Notes: a model not told the origin generated them from the letters alone. A stretch of 64,000 nucleotides of DNA from Eucommia ulmoides (GCA_016647705.1 CM028330.1:50084897-50148896); one strand, 5' to 3'. Positions 1 through 12,999 are shown, numbered from the stretch's first letter. Made by a program: numbers and translations.

Positions 1-179
1 TATTATTTATATTCTGTTGTTTGAGTGTGCACCTAGTTAATGACATATATCCGCTGCTATAAATAAAATAATTAATTTTAGGATAAAATTAATTGTTTGA
101 ATTTTAAAGTGTTATTATTTGGATTAAATTTTAATACTACCCAATTCACCCCCTTCTTGGGTAGCTCACTGGGCCAACA
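1..179 (+). repeat. 3' tail of an LTR, cut by the window edge
   Basis: This stretch is the reverse complement of the outer end of the solo LTR at 14,318-16,929: both share the terminal CTGGGCCAACA and the neighbouring G-rich GGGTGAATTGGGT patch. It ends in CA at 179, and the next bases (GAAAT) belong to the LTR of element A, so this LTR inserted into A's 3' LTR. No primer binding site follows, so it is a 3' or solo LTR. The rest lies outside the window. Confidence 0.75.
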
Positions 180-1890
180 GAAATGATTCTGAAAAATGCA
201 CACACTTATCTCATAAGGGATAGAGGGTCTCCTTTTATTATGCTTTTTAGCTACAAGGGTCTTGACATAGATTTATATATGGCTTGACATAGATTTATAT
301 AAGGCAAGTTCGAAAACTCGACTTACATATATAGGGTGTCAATCCATGACTTGAGACTTAGTATCAGTCCATGATCTAGGTTAAAAAAATAAAAAAGGGT
401 TCAAGGTCAGAGTTTGATACTTAATACTAGTCAACGGCCTAGGCTAAAAATAAATAAAAAGAGGTGCCAAGCCAGAGTCTAAGACTTAATGTCAATTAAA
501 TGTCTAGGCTAAAAAGAAAAAGAAAAAAAAAAGATGTCATGCCATGGTCTGAGACTTAATACCAATCCACGGCCTAGGCTAAAAAGAAAAAAATGTAGAA
601 AAAGTAAAGTGCGGAAAGGCACAAAGAAAGAAAAGTAAATAGTTAATAGTTAGTAGTCAATAGTTGGTCGATTTATTTTAGATTTTTTGAGTTTGCTTTC
701 TTGTATTTCTTGACAAAAAACAAAAATAATATGCACCCAAAAGTTTTTTGTATTCTTTGACAAAAGACAAAATGATATACACATCAAAGAATGGGTTGAA
801 GAAAACTTACCTAACTTAGGGAAGTGGTATTTCCCTCAGTGTTTTACCTTCTTTTCATTCTTTTTCTTCTTCTTCTTTTGCTTGGTTGTTCTTGTAAGAT
901 TTCTTGAAATCCTTGTAAAAGAGTGACAATAAGAGGTTTTGATGAACTTTTAGAATTTTTTTGGAGGTGTTTTAGAAGTGCAATGCTTAGGGATTAAGCA
1001 AATCTGAGAGAGTATTTGGACTTAGAAAGAAAGAGAGAAAAGAGATCAATATGTGTTTCTTAACAAAAATGACCCCTATTTATAGAGGTCTGGTTGTCTA
1101 TGCATTGATGAATGCGTAGGAAAACCAGCAGGCAATTAATGTCATTTGATTGATGGGAGGCTACCCCATTATGTTGTAATAATTACATTTTTAACCCTCC
1201 TATATATAGTATTGCATGAAGAATCTTCCAAAAGATTACATTTAATGCATGCTACTTATAGTAACGACCTTGGGATGCTCCCAATTGGCTATCTAGATTC
1301 CCAAGAAGCATCCTATGCTTCGTCCTTTTCTCGGGGGGTGTACTCAGTAATTTTAGTGTTTTGGGCACCCATTTGTGTAATTAAGACTTTATTAATTGAT
1401 TTTTTGGGAATTAAAGCTTTAAGCATGAAATTAAATATCATTGGAAAATTCAATTTCAAAAAATAAAATATTTTTGGCCGTCTATTTGATAAAACAAGTG
1501 AAAACAAAAGTTTTTGAGATCAAAACATAAAGTAAGTGTAATTGGTGAAATTTTCTTCAAATTATAGGGTAGAAATTAAAATTAAACTTGTTAAAAGTGA
1601 TATTCTTAGAAAGTCCACTTTTAATTTTCTCATTTTAGTCCCCAATTAATTTTTATAAATTTCTAATTTGACCAAAAACTTTTGTTTATATCGAAATTCA
1701 ATCGAATTGGCAATTTTTCATGTTTCTCTTGTTTTTTATCTTTTTTTTTTTTTTTTTTTTTTTTGTAATATTAAAGAGTATTATAAGGAGAAAATTTGTC
1801 CCTCTAAACCTCGGTTTGAAGTTTGTTCGAATTTGTACTTTAGACCCGATACTTTTAAAAAAATGAGTCGGACAAAATGCGATGTTTACA
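180..1890 (-). repeat. Element A 3' LTR (partial)
   Basis: Matches 11,017-12,985 along its length. Shared blocks include the 'cataagggata' and 'gtcttgacatagattt' stretches and the GACAAAATG-TTTACA end. The U5-side part is missing because another LTR is inserted at 179/180. A minus-strand TATA box (TATAAATAG) is at 1,076-1,084. A purine-rich tract (AACAAAGAGGGGTAG on the minus strand) abuts it at 1,891-1,905 and fits a polypurine tract. Confidence 0.78.
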
Positions 1891-2177
1891 ACTACCCCTC
1901 TTTGTTATGCGAGTTTACTCGTAATGACAAAGATAGGAGACACAACTATTTTATTCCACGGGATATGGAAAGGAAATGAACCTATCCTAGAGTAGTCTAG
2001 GTTGATTTTTTGATAGAGAAGAAAATAAAAATGGTATTTTCCAAGATATCTTAAAAATTACTAGAAGTAAGTATGACAGATGGTGGTTCGAGATTAGCCT
2101 GAGAATATTGAAGGCAATGAAATTGGTGAGAAAAAGTTTAGTCGACTCTCATCCGTTTAAAAATGATAGACAAATTC

Positions 2178-2570
2178 ATCCGCCATCAAAGGCGGGAAAC
2201 AAAAAATAAGAAACAGCGCATCTGTCATTAGAGGTGGAAAAGGACAGTAAAATGCAATGCATCCACTATCAGATATAGGAAAGTAAAGTACTAGACGCAT
2301 CTGCCATCAGAAGCAGGAAAGGAGGCAAGGCATCTGCCATCATAGGCAGTAAAGGAAAGTAGAATGCAACGCATCCACCATCAGAGGTAGGAAGGTAAAG
2401 TACTAAACACATCTGTCATCAGAGGAGAAAATAAACGCATCTGTCATCATAGATAAGAATAAACACTTCCATCATTAGAGACAAAAATAAATGCTTTCGT
2501 CATCAGAGGCGAGAACAAACACTTCTATCACTATAGACAAAAATAAACACTTATGTCCTCCCTGGACGAG
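2178..2570. repeat. Degenerate tandem array, ~28-41 bp units
   Basis: About twelve units, each with a CATCTGCCATCAGAGGCAGG-like core (variants CATCCGCCATC, CATCTGTCATC, TTCGTCATC), separated by purine-rich A/G spacers. The array lies between the internal region and the 3' LTR of element A, where Tat/Ogre elements commonly carry tandem repeats. Confidence 0.75.
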
Positions 2571-2602
2571 AAAAAAACGATATATTTTGTTTAAGTGTAC
2601 GA

Positions 2603-3880
2603 CTGAACTGCATGGGTTGCCTGCTTATCTTGATATTTCTAGGTCAGGAATTAGGTCAAAACGTAGTTCAGCATTACGATGATTTTGTTTTGAGTGGATG
2701 ACCAAACCCGTATGGGTTGCCTACGTATCCCTGTTTTCACAGGGAATCAGGTCAAAATGTAGGTCGACATAAGATTGTCAAGGTGTCCCAGTCTAAGACA
2801 AGGGACGGAAACAAACACGGACTCCCGTGAAAAAAAATCCTAAATATGGCAAAATGTGCCCCAGTCTCTGACTAAGACGGTGAATAGATAAGTTCTGTGA
2901 GGAATCAAATCCATAATTTCCTAATGTAAAGCGAGGAATCTGACAGGTGTAAAATATCCCCTAGACTACGGGTTAGGGAGGAGACAGAGTAGCCATTGTA
3001 AGAGGAGCTAAACTGGTACACCCTATGTTTAATAGGAATAATGAAAAGTGAATTCGAAATGAATGTGGTGAATCCGTAGACGTACTCGCTGATACATTTT
3101 CGGGTGGTGACGAAAATGCTTTCTATAAAGAGAAACTAATTTCCAGGATTCACCCATTGGTGTAACACTCATGCCATCTAATTTGTCATTAAGTCTAGAC
3201 AGAATTGGTGGAATGATTTACCTAAGGTCCAAAGGATTGTAGATAAATGGTTGGAATTGAATGGTGACCCTCATTTTTCTCATTTGGTCATCACTTTGGG
3301 TATTTGTGTTTTGAATACTGATGCCAAAACAACCTGTGTATGTTTTCCTGTATTTTAAGAATCAAATAAATGTTAGAATAAAATGAACTCCCATCTCTCT
3401 TTCCTTGTATTGTTGCTTGAATGGTGTATTCTGACTTATCTCATTTGAAGTCGGCAAATCCTCGTCTATTGGTGGACTTCTTATTTTCTACTAAAATCTC
3501 CATCCTGGAGGCAAATCCATAGCATACCAAACTTGTTTCAAAATGACTCTAAATATCAAAATCCAAGTCTTCTAAGAGGCATGATGGTTTTCTGGTTTAT
3601 GGCTTGCTATTGATATTTGGTTTCCAAATTGGGGATCGAGTCTTAAATAGGGTGTTGAGCCTTGACGTGGTGTGTATTGTTGGTTTAGTAATGATATCAG
3701 GCAATCTCGGAACAAAATTGCTTGAAGAGTGATGTTCTAGATTTTCTCTTGCTTTTTTCCCTTTACTAGTATGTCGTTCGTCCTTTCTACTATCTGTATT
3801 GAAATATTAATCATGAAAGACAAATAACATGTAGACAATTGGAAGATATAAATTACTATACAAGTGCTTGCATAACCGTA

Positions 3881-3932
<52 letters not shown>

Positions 3933-4612
3933 AAACACTTTCCTCTTAGGGATACAAATCTCATACTCGGTCATTTATCAAAGGTTTCTAGCTTTCTAGA
4001 AGTTTCTGCCCCCTTTTCCGAAGCATTCCAAATTACCAGTCGAATTCTTCTATTTCTTAGCCCAATTTTGGAATTGTTGTCATAGATGAACCTAAGAACT
4101 TCCTTGGGTGATGTCAAAGTGACCGAAAGCAAATGCCTTATTTCATTTTCCTGTTCTTTAAATTAGTTTTTATTTGTTTGTCATTTTTACCCCTAGCATC
4201 CTGTAATAGGGAGTGAAGATGTAAATTTAGACTGTTGCCTCTTAGTCAAAAGTGTACAATGGATTTTATTTGGTCAAATCCATGCACGATGATGGAAACT
4301 ATTATGCCCCAACCCATGGCTGGGGTTCTTACAGTTGGATGACCAAACCTCAATAGGTTTCTTAAGTACCTTAGCAAGTTGCCAAGGATCAAGTCAAGCG
4401 TAATTCTAGCACTGGCATCCCTTGTTGTTTGACTATCTAAGAGAGTGAAAACGACTTCTAAGGAAAGTCGAGAGACTTCTCTGAAGATGCTCCCTAATAC
4501 TGGGCTAAGAGAATGTTGTGAAGTCATTTCCTCTCTGATTCGACCAGACCAACTTGAGTTTCCTATGTACTTTGGTGAGTTACCAAGGATCAGGTCATAA
4601 TGTAGTTCGAAA
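2603..4612. repeat. Four dispersed copies of a ~75-bp module
   Basis: Copies lie at about 2,603-2,680, 2,699-2,772, 4,336-4,412 and 4,535-4,612. Each reads roughly 'gaccaaac…gggttgcctacgtatc…', then 'ggaatcaggtcaaaatgtag'. The module recurs in Tat/Ogre-type plant repeats as I remember them. The DNA between copies (2.8-4.3 kb) shows no gene. Confidence 0.6.
3881..3926. repeat. (TA)n microsatellite
   Basis: About 46 bp of perfect alternating T and A inside element A. Confidence 0.95.
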
Positions 4613-7430
4613 CGACGAAATAATTTTGAGAGACATACCTGTTGCAGGTCAACATAGATACGTTTAGCGGCAACAATCTGTTTTATCCCAATATTTTGTA
4701 GGAATGGATATAGTCTCTTGCATGAACATTGGCTTGGTAAGATCAATTGTTATCCTGATTGTTGGTCTACTGAAGTCTTTGAATGTCGTTGTTCTGAATT
4801 TTGCCGCTGGAGGCCTAGTACTTGGATCACTTTATTGGTACTCAAAATTCATCAATTTTGAGAATTATATTTGATACTAGTAAGGTCACTTTTCTAATGA
4901 CATTCTGCTACAACCTTGACGCTTCGTAGGAATGGGTAAGGTCTATTATTAAGATGCAATTTATGTGTTGTCTAACTTCTAAGTTGGTTGAAGCCACCAT
5001 TAAAGGCGGATAATGGTACGATGGCTGGAAAGGTAATTGACCGGGTTATAGGTCCGAAGATTACTTATTAGCCTACTAGAGCTTCCAAATAAGGTGTATA
5101 GGTGCAAGTGTTATGTTGATGTTGGCCTATGGATGCAAAATGATATGCAAGATGCCATAGACTCTTGTGAAATGTGATGCTTAATTTTTCTCATGTGTAT
5201 GAAAGTTTTGTATGCCTTAAGTGAAACATAATGCATGATGCTTGTGTAGTATTCAAATACTAGTATATGTATTGTGAATTTGTAAAAAAAATGTCTAAGA
5301 AATGTGTGGTCTATATGATGACATTGCAAGATGACACTTGTGTAAATGAATGCATTTTTTCACTTCGCTTTTAGTTAGATGAGTCTAAACATAATGATGT
5401 ATTATTTATATTTAGAATGTTTTCTTAGGGAATGTAGGGTCTACCTGGAGATACCAAAAAAAATTATGGGATATTTTTTTTCGCATTAGGTATCTTTTTG
5501 CTATCAGTCATTTCCCCTAGGTGCTTCCATAGATATGGAAGGCTGATCAATGTTTCTGAGAGACTTTCGGCTCATTTGCTCTTATTTTGGTGCAACTGAG
5601 TGTCAAGCTCAGGATTGAGATTTCTCTTCCAAAAGCATATTGATTTCAGCTATTAAAATTGGAAGGTTTGGGCAGGAATGTTAGAAGGTTATTTCTAGGT
5701 TGAGCTCGAGATGCCCTGGAATGGGAGAATCTGTTTCAGGATGGAAATCGCGTATTGTCTAACTTTAGCTTTGAATGACTTTCTAATAGGCTTTTGGGAG
5801 AGGGTTCGAGTGAATAGCTCACTTAATAAGGAATCTTCTCCTCATTTTCCTCTACTTTCTCGAGTTCAGTTCAGATGTTCTCGGTATTATACCTATACGT
5901 GCGATGTATATTTCTTTTTTCACTTTTATGTAAGACTATTTTGGCCAAAGTATACTCAAGCAATCATATTCAACCATTCAATCATCTCAGTAATTGTTGC
6001 GATTTTTACATCGGATTAATCTAGGTTATGTTAAATACGATTTTAATTGTAATTTGGACCAACTATCCGTAGTCATTAGTTTGAAGATGTTGTCAGGATC
6101 AATTCCATCAAGTTCTAATAATTAATCTTTTCTAAGATTGTTATTGAGATTACCTACAACCCTATATGTTTCCTGGGGTTTCTTCAGTCATTCAGATTTC
6201 TTTCCTCTATCTTAATGTTGAAGGTGACTGGAGTAGGCCTTCCTGAGATGACTCAAAGAAAAAAGAAAAGAAATGATGAAGAAACAAATGATAGCCAGGT
6301 GAATAATCAAATGTTAATTGTCTAGAAAGTATTGAGAGATTTTTTTATTTTTTTTTCACTTGGGCAATTAGAGTCTTGTACCTTTCTACATAGTCCATGT
6401 AACAAGCTTTGGGTAGAGATCCTAGTCCAGTTGACCCAAGTCACTAGGTGTTGAGACATTCATACAACTTAATAGTCAGACTATGCAGAAAGCTTGATTG
6501 AACAGATCACCTTTTGTATGACACTTAGTGTTTAAAAAAAATTGAGGCCAGTCTTTTTTTTGTTTGTTTTTTTCTCAATACATATTTACTGGACATTACA
6601 TAGAGAGAATGGAAAAACTTGTGTAAATCTCGAGTTTTTTTTTTTTTTTTTTAATTTTGCCCTATCCATGTAGGTTCTTCAATGGTGATTTCTTCATTGT
6701 AGTGACTTTTGATCTTTTTCTATCTTGTTTTCTTCTTCCTTGGAATAAAATAATTCTTCTAGTTACCTAGCCTGCTTCTCTTAATAACTTTGGGTAACGC
6801 TAGATCTCGTAGATTTCTAAGAACTTCAGTGATGAATCTTCATTTTTTTCCCAAAACACGACCCTGGCTATTTTATTTGCCCTTGAGAACAATTTTCTAG
6901 CCACCTATCTTTTTTATTGGGAAATTTCTTGGGTGATTGTAGGTTATAAATCTTCTTAGGGCTCTTAAAAACAATATCAGCTAAAGGTTTTTCTTCAATT
7001 GTCTTGAGTTCTTCTTGATAGGTACGTCAGTTACAAATCTTCTATTTAGTACTCCTCGATTTCTTCACAACTCCCGGGTTGGAACATGTGTAACGATTCC
7101 ACATTAGAGTTCTTGGTTTTCTTTCTAACTTTCTCAGATTTTTTGTCAACATCTCACCATCTTCTAGTTGAAACAAGATATTTATTTTAACTTTTTCCTT
7201 TGGATAATAGTCTAATTTAGTATTGAAATCATACTATCATAACTTTGATTGTTCGCGGTGTGCGAATTATGACAAGCAAATTAATTACTTGATTATTAGA
7301 GCATAAAGATCTGAGTTGACTTTAGATAAAATAAACATGCATTTAGTGATATGCAGATTTAGTACATAGGCGTACAAGGTAATACCTAATTCATTAGAAA
7401 GTACTTAAGAAATTAAAGGAAAAAATAGAG
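4613..7430. other. Element A interior without a recognisable gene
   Basis: AT-rich DNA where the polymerase region of a minus-strand Tat element would be expected. Only short ORFs are present, none with a motif I can name. I see nothing supportable here beyond decayed element sequence. Confidence 0.5.
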
Positions 7431-8300
7431 ATAGATATGGTCTTCGTAAAGCTCTTGGTCTTTCGGGAAGCTTATAACCCCTAGTTGGATGAGATGCTCG
7501 ACGCAATTCTTAAGGCCGTAGCACTAGTTAGTATGATTACTAGCCCCCTCCAAAGTGTATTGACAAAAACTGTGGGGGGTTAAACCTCAGATCTTGGGGG
7601 TTCCCATGGTGAGGGAGAATTGGTGCTAACAACTCATTTTTGAAGCAGTAACGATAGATTTGAGATATTGGAATAGGGACTAGGGTGAACTATCCCATCT
7701 CTTTAGGTGCTTGAGTAGACTTGAAGATTTGATGAGGTAGTTGAATTGGAGTTCGAAGTTGCTTGCAGATTCGATGAGGGCTACTTGGATAATCTAAGTA
7801 TGGAGAAGAGATGAAAGGTTGGTGTTCTGGGTGGATAGGGGTCTCAATTCTTGGGGTCGTATGCAGGCTTCCATCTTTTGGGATATTGGACTTACTACAG
7901 GGTAGATAGACTAGTATGGACTTTTTGATCTCTTTGATGGATTGGTCCATGTAGTCTATCTGCTTCCATATTTTGGAAATTTTCATTGAATTGAGTTTCT
8001 CTCAGGTTCAAGGTGTTTCTCCCAGCTAGGTAGTTCTTGGCTTGTGGCTGTGACTGAAATGTTGATTGAGCTTTTGGTTGATTCGACTTCATCTCTAGTA
8101 TTTGAATTTTCTTGATCATTGTCATCCTCCGGTCTAGCAAGGCTACTATAATGTTCTGTGGTAATCAATTTTCCATGAGAGAACTTCTTGATTTGTAATT
8201 CGGCCAAATCTTTTATCGGGATAAGGGTATCTTTAGATGAGGGTGATTGATCTTTGTTTCTCTTTTCTTGGAATAGCGAGGCTAGGTTCATCCGACTCAA
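7430..8300 (-). pseudogene. gag-like relic of element A
   Basis: Minus-strand open blocks at 7,690-7,986 and 7,983-8,300 are rich in K, E, S and P. Toward 7,440-7,600 lies a stretch resembling the C/H-containing tail of Tat gag proteins, a Cys/His-spaced motif followed by a C-x-x-LK--I--LI pattern. Its position, after the priming site and before where pol should be, fits gag. It is fossil and broken. Assignment rests on faint similarity recalled from the family and on location. Confidence 0.4.
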
Positions 8301-8399
8301 AGCATATTTTAGAGAGGTAAAGCTTCATTGTATCGTAGGAATCTTGGAGTTGTTTTGAGTACTTCCAATAGAGGGAGGGATCAAATCCATTTTATATCT

Positions 8400-9240
8400 T
8401 GCGCGTGGATCATGGATGACTTTTTAGCAAAAGTTACCTAAACAAAAAAAATGGATTATTAAGTGATTAGAAACCTAGATCTTAATTAATGAATTATAAA
8501 GGTTTTCTTATGCAAAATATCCTTATGAATTATTGTATTCTTTCATATGTATGAATATGTCTATATGAATAGATGATTTTGTTCATGTTGTATGTATGTA
8601 ATCCTAAGAATATGTAGCTTTAGCATACAACTTTAAGATATATTTTTGGATAGAGCTCGGCTTGGACTTGGTTTCGTAGGACCATGGTAACTTGAATTTT
8701 TTAGATTGTCCTTGATTCTGAAGTTATAGTCACCTAGGATTATGGCATAATTGTCTTTTTTTCCTCAAAATTTGAATTATTACTCCTAGGATTTGATGAA
8801 GGGTCTATAATACTTTTGAATTCATGATATCTCTTTGAGGGTGAATCTATTTTGATAGTTTGATGGGCAAACCTATATTGACTTCTTAGCAAAATAGTTT
8901 TCAACTTACTTAAGCAATTATGAACCTAAATTGAGTTTCTTTGTTCATTATTCTCATGGTGTATGACTCATATTGTATGGTCTTGCAAGAAAGGACATTT
9001 ATATCATGCTTAGGATGTGACAAGTAAATCTTAGGGATATGTGACCCTTATTATTAGATCGCATAATCTTGATTTGACAAGGTGGTGACACTTTCTTGCA
9101 TCTTGGTAAACTTGGCGTGGTTTGTGAAATCGAAGTAGATTCCATCTTATTTTCTTAGTGGACAAACCTTTGGACGACTTTTTAGCAAATGTATTTTTTA
9201 GATGAAATATTGAGGTAAGATTTTTATGTACATTATTCAA
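8400..9240. repeat. Dispersed leader repeats of element A
   Basis: Three related segments, near 8,413, 8,879 and 9,173, share 'gacttcttagcaaaa'-like cores, two of them preceded by 'gggcaaacct'. They lie between the gag relic and the priming site, in the long untranslated leader. No gene is seen from 8.4 to 10.2 kb. Confidence 0.45.
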
Positions 9241-10235
9241 GAGGCAAACATATTCATAAATTATTAGGGCAATATATTTATGTATATTATTTTGGAGTCA
9301 AAAGGTATTCATGAATTATTGAGGTTAAGGTCACATTGAGTCATAAAGAGTTTTTCACATTAAACATTGCGTAGGCAAAATAGAGATTCCCATTCTTCTT
9401 CTAAGGCTTGTTCACCAGTCTGATTTTGAAGAAGTTTTTGACTTTAAACGAGCTTATGAAATATGAGATAGAACGGGAATTCTTATGTTGTCTATTATGC
9501 CCCTTATTAGTCCTAGATATTTCTTCTACAAATCCAAAACAACAGATATACATAAGGTAAAAGAAAAATATCTCTCTCCAAAGTAGTGTCCTAATGTGAA
9601 AAGAGTTTTTGGGTATCATCTATCCTAAGTTCACTATATGGGCTTCACGAATTTTCTACTAACGCATTCTAGAAAGGTTCTGTTCCTAGATCTTCAAACC
9701 TTTGGCGTCCTCCCCCGGGGGGAACATCCATCGTTGATTGGTGTTCTGAGCGAGGCGAGTTTCGAAACTGGTCCTGGAAGATAAACAGTGCGGCCTAGCT
9801 CCTATTGACTCTTCTTTCTAATCCTACAGGGTTTCGAGGCTTAGATCGACATGATGAAATTCGCACGATTCCATGACTTTGGGTTTCTTATAATGTACAA
9901 ATGAAATGTGGTGCTTATGCCTTGAAGAGAGCTTACGGAAAGTAAAATGCAGAAATATAAAGACAGTAAATAAATGTGGAAAAGTAAAGATATGAAATAA
10001 ATACAGGAAAAATACGGGGTATAAAGCAGGAAACGTGTAGGAAATAAACCAAGAAATGAAATGCACTTATACACACAAATGCATGCTAAATTAAATATCC
10101 ACATTGAAAAACAAATCATGATATGTTTTCTATAGGTAAAAGGGAATTATTAGGATTAAAACAGAAAACATATTTCTGGGACTTTGTTTGGACTCAAAGA
10201 TAAATTTAAACTCTAACTAGGCTTGACCCTCAAAA

Positions 10236-10253
10236 GTCCCAGTGGAGTCGCCA
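10236..10253 (-). other. Primer binding site of element A
   Basis: Minus strand TGGCGACTCCACTGGGAC starts two bases after the LTR end. It closely resembles the tRNA-Arg priming site known for Ogre/Tat elements. This fixes the element's orientation as minus. Confidence 0.8.
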
Positions 10254-10255
10254 GT

Positions 10256-12985
10256 TGACGCACCCCAGATTTTGTAAAAAGGGAGATAAGAGAAAAATTC
10301 GATCTGGTTTCTTTTCTCTCAAATCCGTTCATTTAAAAAAAAAAATTCAGGGGCTTTTCTATACCCCGATTTTGAAAACATTTCTTTGGGTTGAAATTTG
10401 TTTGAAAAATGGAGTCGTCACCTAGTATTGAGTTAAATGGTGTGCTAGGTCATAGGGATTTTGAAAATTATTTTCATTTTGAAATGGACCGAATTGTGAC
10501 TCGAAAAGAGATAGTCTTAACCAAAGATTTCTTTAAAATTCAGGGGTCGGTTATACTCAAAAAATGTGTTAGGCACCCCCAAGACACCTGTCTGAAGACG
10601 GTAACTAAATTTAAATACATTTTTTTTAAAACATTTAGTTTAGAACAATACTTTTTAAAGACATTCCATTTTTTAAGAAGAAACTTAAAAATCATTTCTA
10701 AGAAAACTAAAACTTCATTTTTTTTTTTTTTAGTAAAACACAAAAATCCCTTTTTTTTGTGAAGAAAACTATCTATGTAAAACTTTTTTCTCTCTCTCTC
10801 TCTCTCTTTTTTTTTTTTTTTTTTTTTTTTTTCTTTTTTCTTTTTTGGTTTGTTTAAGGAAAAATAAAGACTAAACATGAAACTAAAGGTGAAATGCACT
10901 TTTGATTCTTGTCAAGAACATCACAATTAAACTAACTTACTTAGACAAGGTTAATGTTATTGTTTGTTTTTTGTTAGTAAAAAAGAAAGTCAGTCCTACT
11001 CAAAACTAACAAGGATGAAACGTTTCCAAAGAAGACACATATTTATCCCATAAGGGATATGGGGTATCCTTTTATTTAATCTTTTAGCCACAAGGGTCTT
11101 GACATAGATTTATATAGGGCCAGTCCAAAGACTCAACTTACGTATATATAGGGTGCCTGTCCATGACTGAGACTTAGTGCTAGTCCATGATCTAGGCTAA
11201 AAAAAAAAAAAGGATGTTAGGCCAAAGTTTGAGACTTAATACCAGTTAAATGCCTAGGGTAAAGAAAATAAAAAGGGGCTCCAGGCTAGAGTTTGACACT
11301 TAGTGTCAGTCAAAGGACTAGGCTACAAAAAGGAAAAAAGGGCGCCAAGCCATGGTCTGAGACTTAATACTAGTCTGTGGCCTAGGCTAAAAAAAAAAAA
11401 GTGAAGGAAAAGTAAAGCGTTGAAAGGAGCAGAGTAGAAAAAGTAAATAGTTAGTAGTTAGTGGTCAGTAGTTAGTAGTCAGTAGTTAGTCGGTTTATTT
11501 TGGGTTCTTTGAGTTTGGTTTCTTGTATTTCTTGACAAAAGACAAAAATGATATGCACCCAAAAGTTTCTTGTATTCTTTCACAAAAGACAAAATGATAT
11601 GCACACAAAAGTTTCTTGTATTTTTTAACAAAAGACAAAATGATATACACACCAAAGAAGGGGTTGAAGAAAACTTACCTAGCTTAGGGGAGTGGTATTT
11701 CCTTAAGTGTTTTACCTTTTTTTTTTTTTTGCTTGGTTGTTCTTGTAGGGTTTCTTGAATTCCTTGTACACGAGTGTCAATATGAGATTTTGATGGATTT
11801 TTAGAAGTGTTTGAGAGGTGTAATGCTTAGGGATTAAGCAAACTCGAGAGAGGTTTTGTAGGGATGGCAAAAAAAACTGAACTGACGGGTAAGTGAGAGA
11901 AACCAGACCGAATGGGACGAGGTTTAAATCGACTAAATAGTTTGGTTGCGATTTTAGATTTGAAATTAGTAACCGAATCAGTTTTGGTTTTCATTTTGAG
12001 ATAGTAACCGCGAAACCGAACCGCAAAATTGATATTTGGTTTGATATATATCTAACGGTTTTTGTTTTATATGACACTGAACCGAAACTTAACCATTGAC
12101 ATCCTTAAGTATTTGGACTTAGAGAGAGAAAAAAAAAAAAGACCAATGTGTGTTCCTAAACAAAAATGACCCTCATTTATAGAGGTCAGGTTGCGTGTGT
12201 ATTCATGAATGCGTAGGCAAACTAGCAGACAATAATGCCATTTGATTGATGGGGGGCTACCCCCTTAGGCTGGAATGATTACATTTTTAGCCCTTCGATA
12301 TATAGTATTGCGTGAAAAATCTTCCAAAATATCACATTTAATTCATGCTACTTATTGAAACAACATTGGGATGCTCCCAATTGGCTATCTACACTCCCAA
12401 GAAACATCTTATGCTTCATTCTTTTTCTGGGGAGGTGTGCTCGCAGTAATTTTAGTGTTTTGGGCACCCATTTGTCTAATTAAGGCTTTATTAATTGATT
12501 TTTTGGGAATTAAAACTTTAAACATGAAATTAAACTATTAAAACTTTAAATATGAAATTAAACTATGCAAAATATTATTGGAAAGTTCAGTTTTGAAAAA
12601 TAAAATATTTTTGGCCGTCAATTTGATAAAATAGTGAAAACGAAAGTTTTTGGGGTGAAAACATAAAGTAGGTGTAATTGGTGAATTTTCTTCAAATTAT
12701 AGGGTAGAAACTAAAATTTAAACATATTAAAAATGATATCCATTGAAATTCCACTTTTAATTTTGTCATTTTAATCCCCAATTAACTTTTAGAAAATTTT
12801 AATTTGACCCAAAACTTTTGTTTATACCGAAGTTCGATCGAATTGGTGATTTTTCATGTTTTTTATCTTTTTATTTATTTATTATTAAAACATAATCTAT
12901 GGCTGAAATTCATCCCTCTAAACCACAGTTTTAGACCTGATACTTTTCGAAAGAAAAGTGAGTGGGACAAAATATGGTGTCTACA
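10256..12985 (-). repeat. Element A 5' LTR
   Basis: 2,730 bp including a 249-bp MITE. On the minus strand it runs TGTAGACACC…GGGTGCGTCA, with the TG…CA ends usual for LTRs. It contains a CT/T-rich low-complexity tract at 10,786-10,845. The part from 11,017 onward pairs with the LTR at 180-1890. Confidence 0.8.
11859..12107. mobile_element. hAT-type MITE inserted in the LTR of element A
   Basis: A 249-bp insertion absent from the other LTR copy. The termini TAGGGATGGCAA and TTGACATCCTTA form an inverted repeat matching at 10 of 12 bases. The flanks AGGTTTTG (11,851-11,858) and AGTATTTG (12,108-12,115) are an imperfect 8-bp duplication, the hAT size. The unfilled LTR near 1,000 reads GAGAGAGTATTTGGACTT, so the target is visible. 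The interior is rich in 'aaccgaa'-type motifs and has no coding capacity. It depends on a hAT transposase encoded elsewhere. Confidence 0.88.
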
Positions 12986-12999
12986 GACACTTGTCTCGG

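Larger units (their letters stand above)
180..12985 (-). mobile_element. Element A: old Tat/Ogre-like Ty3/gypsy LTR retrotransposon
   Basis: Two copies of a long direct repeat (180-1890 and 10,256-12,985) bound an internal region of about 8.4 kb. On the minus strand the LTR starts TGTAGACACC, a TATA box is visible near 1,076-1,084, and a TGGCGACTCC-type priming site typical of Ogre/Tat (tRNA-Arg) elements directly follows the right LTR. A gag-like relic lies at 7.4-8.3 kb, and tandem repeats sit just before the 3' LTR, as in this lineage. LTR divergence is roughly 10-15% by eye, so the element is several million years old. It is heavily broken, with many breaks, and I recognise no polymerase domain. 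GACAC at 12,986-12,990 may be the target duplication; its partner is outside the window. Confidence 0.8.

Noticed and set aside
2178-2570. Regularly spaced repeats that could suggest a CRISPR-like array.
   Set aside because: Plant nuclear DNA, degenerate repeats, variable unit length, and position inside an LTR element; an ordinary tandem array explains it.
10540-10899. Lys-rich ORF on the minus strand.
   Set aside because: Produced by T and CT homopolymer runs in the LTR of element A; no domain.
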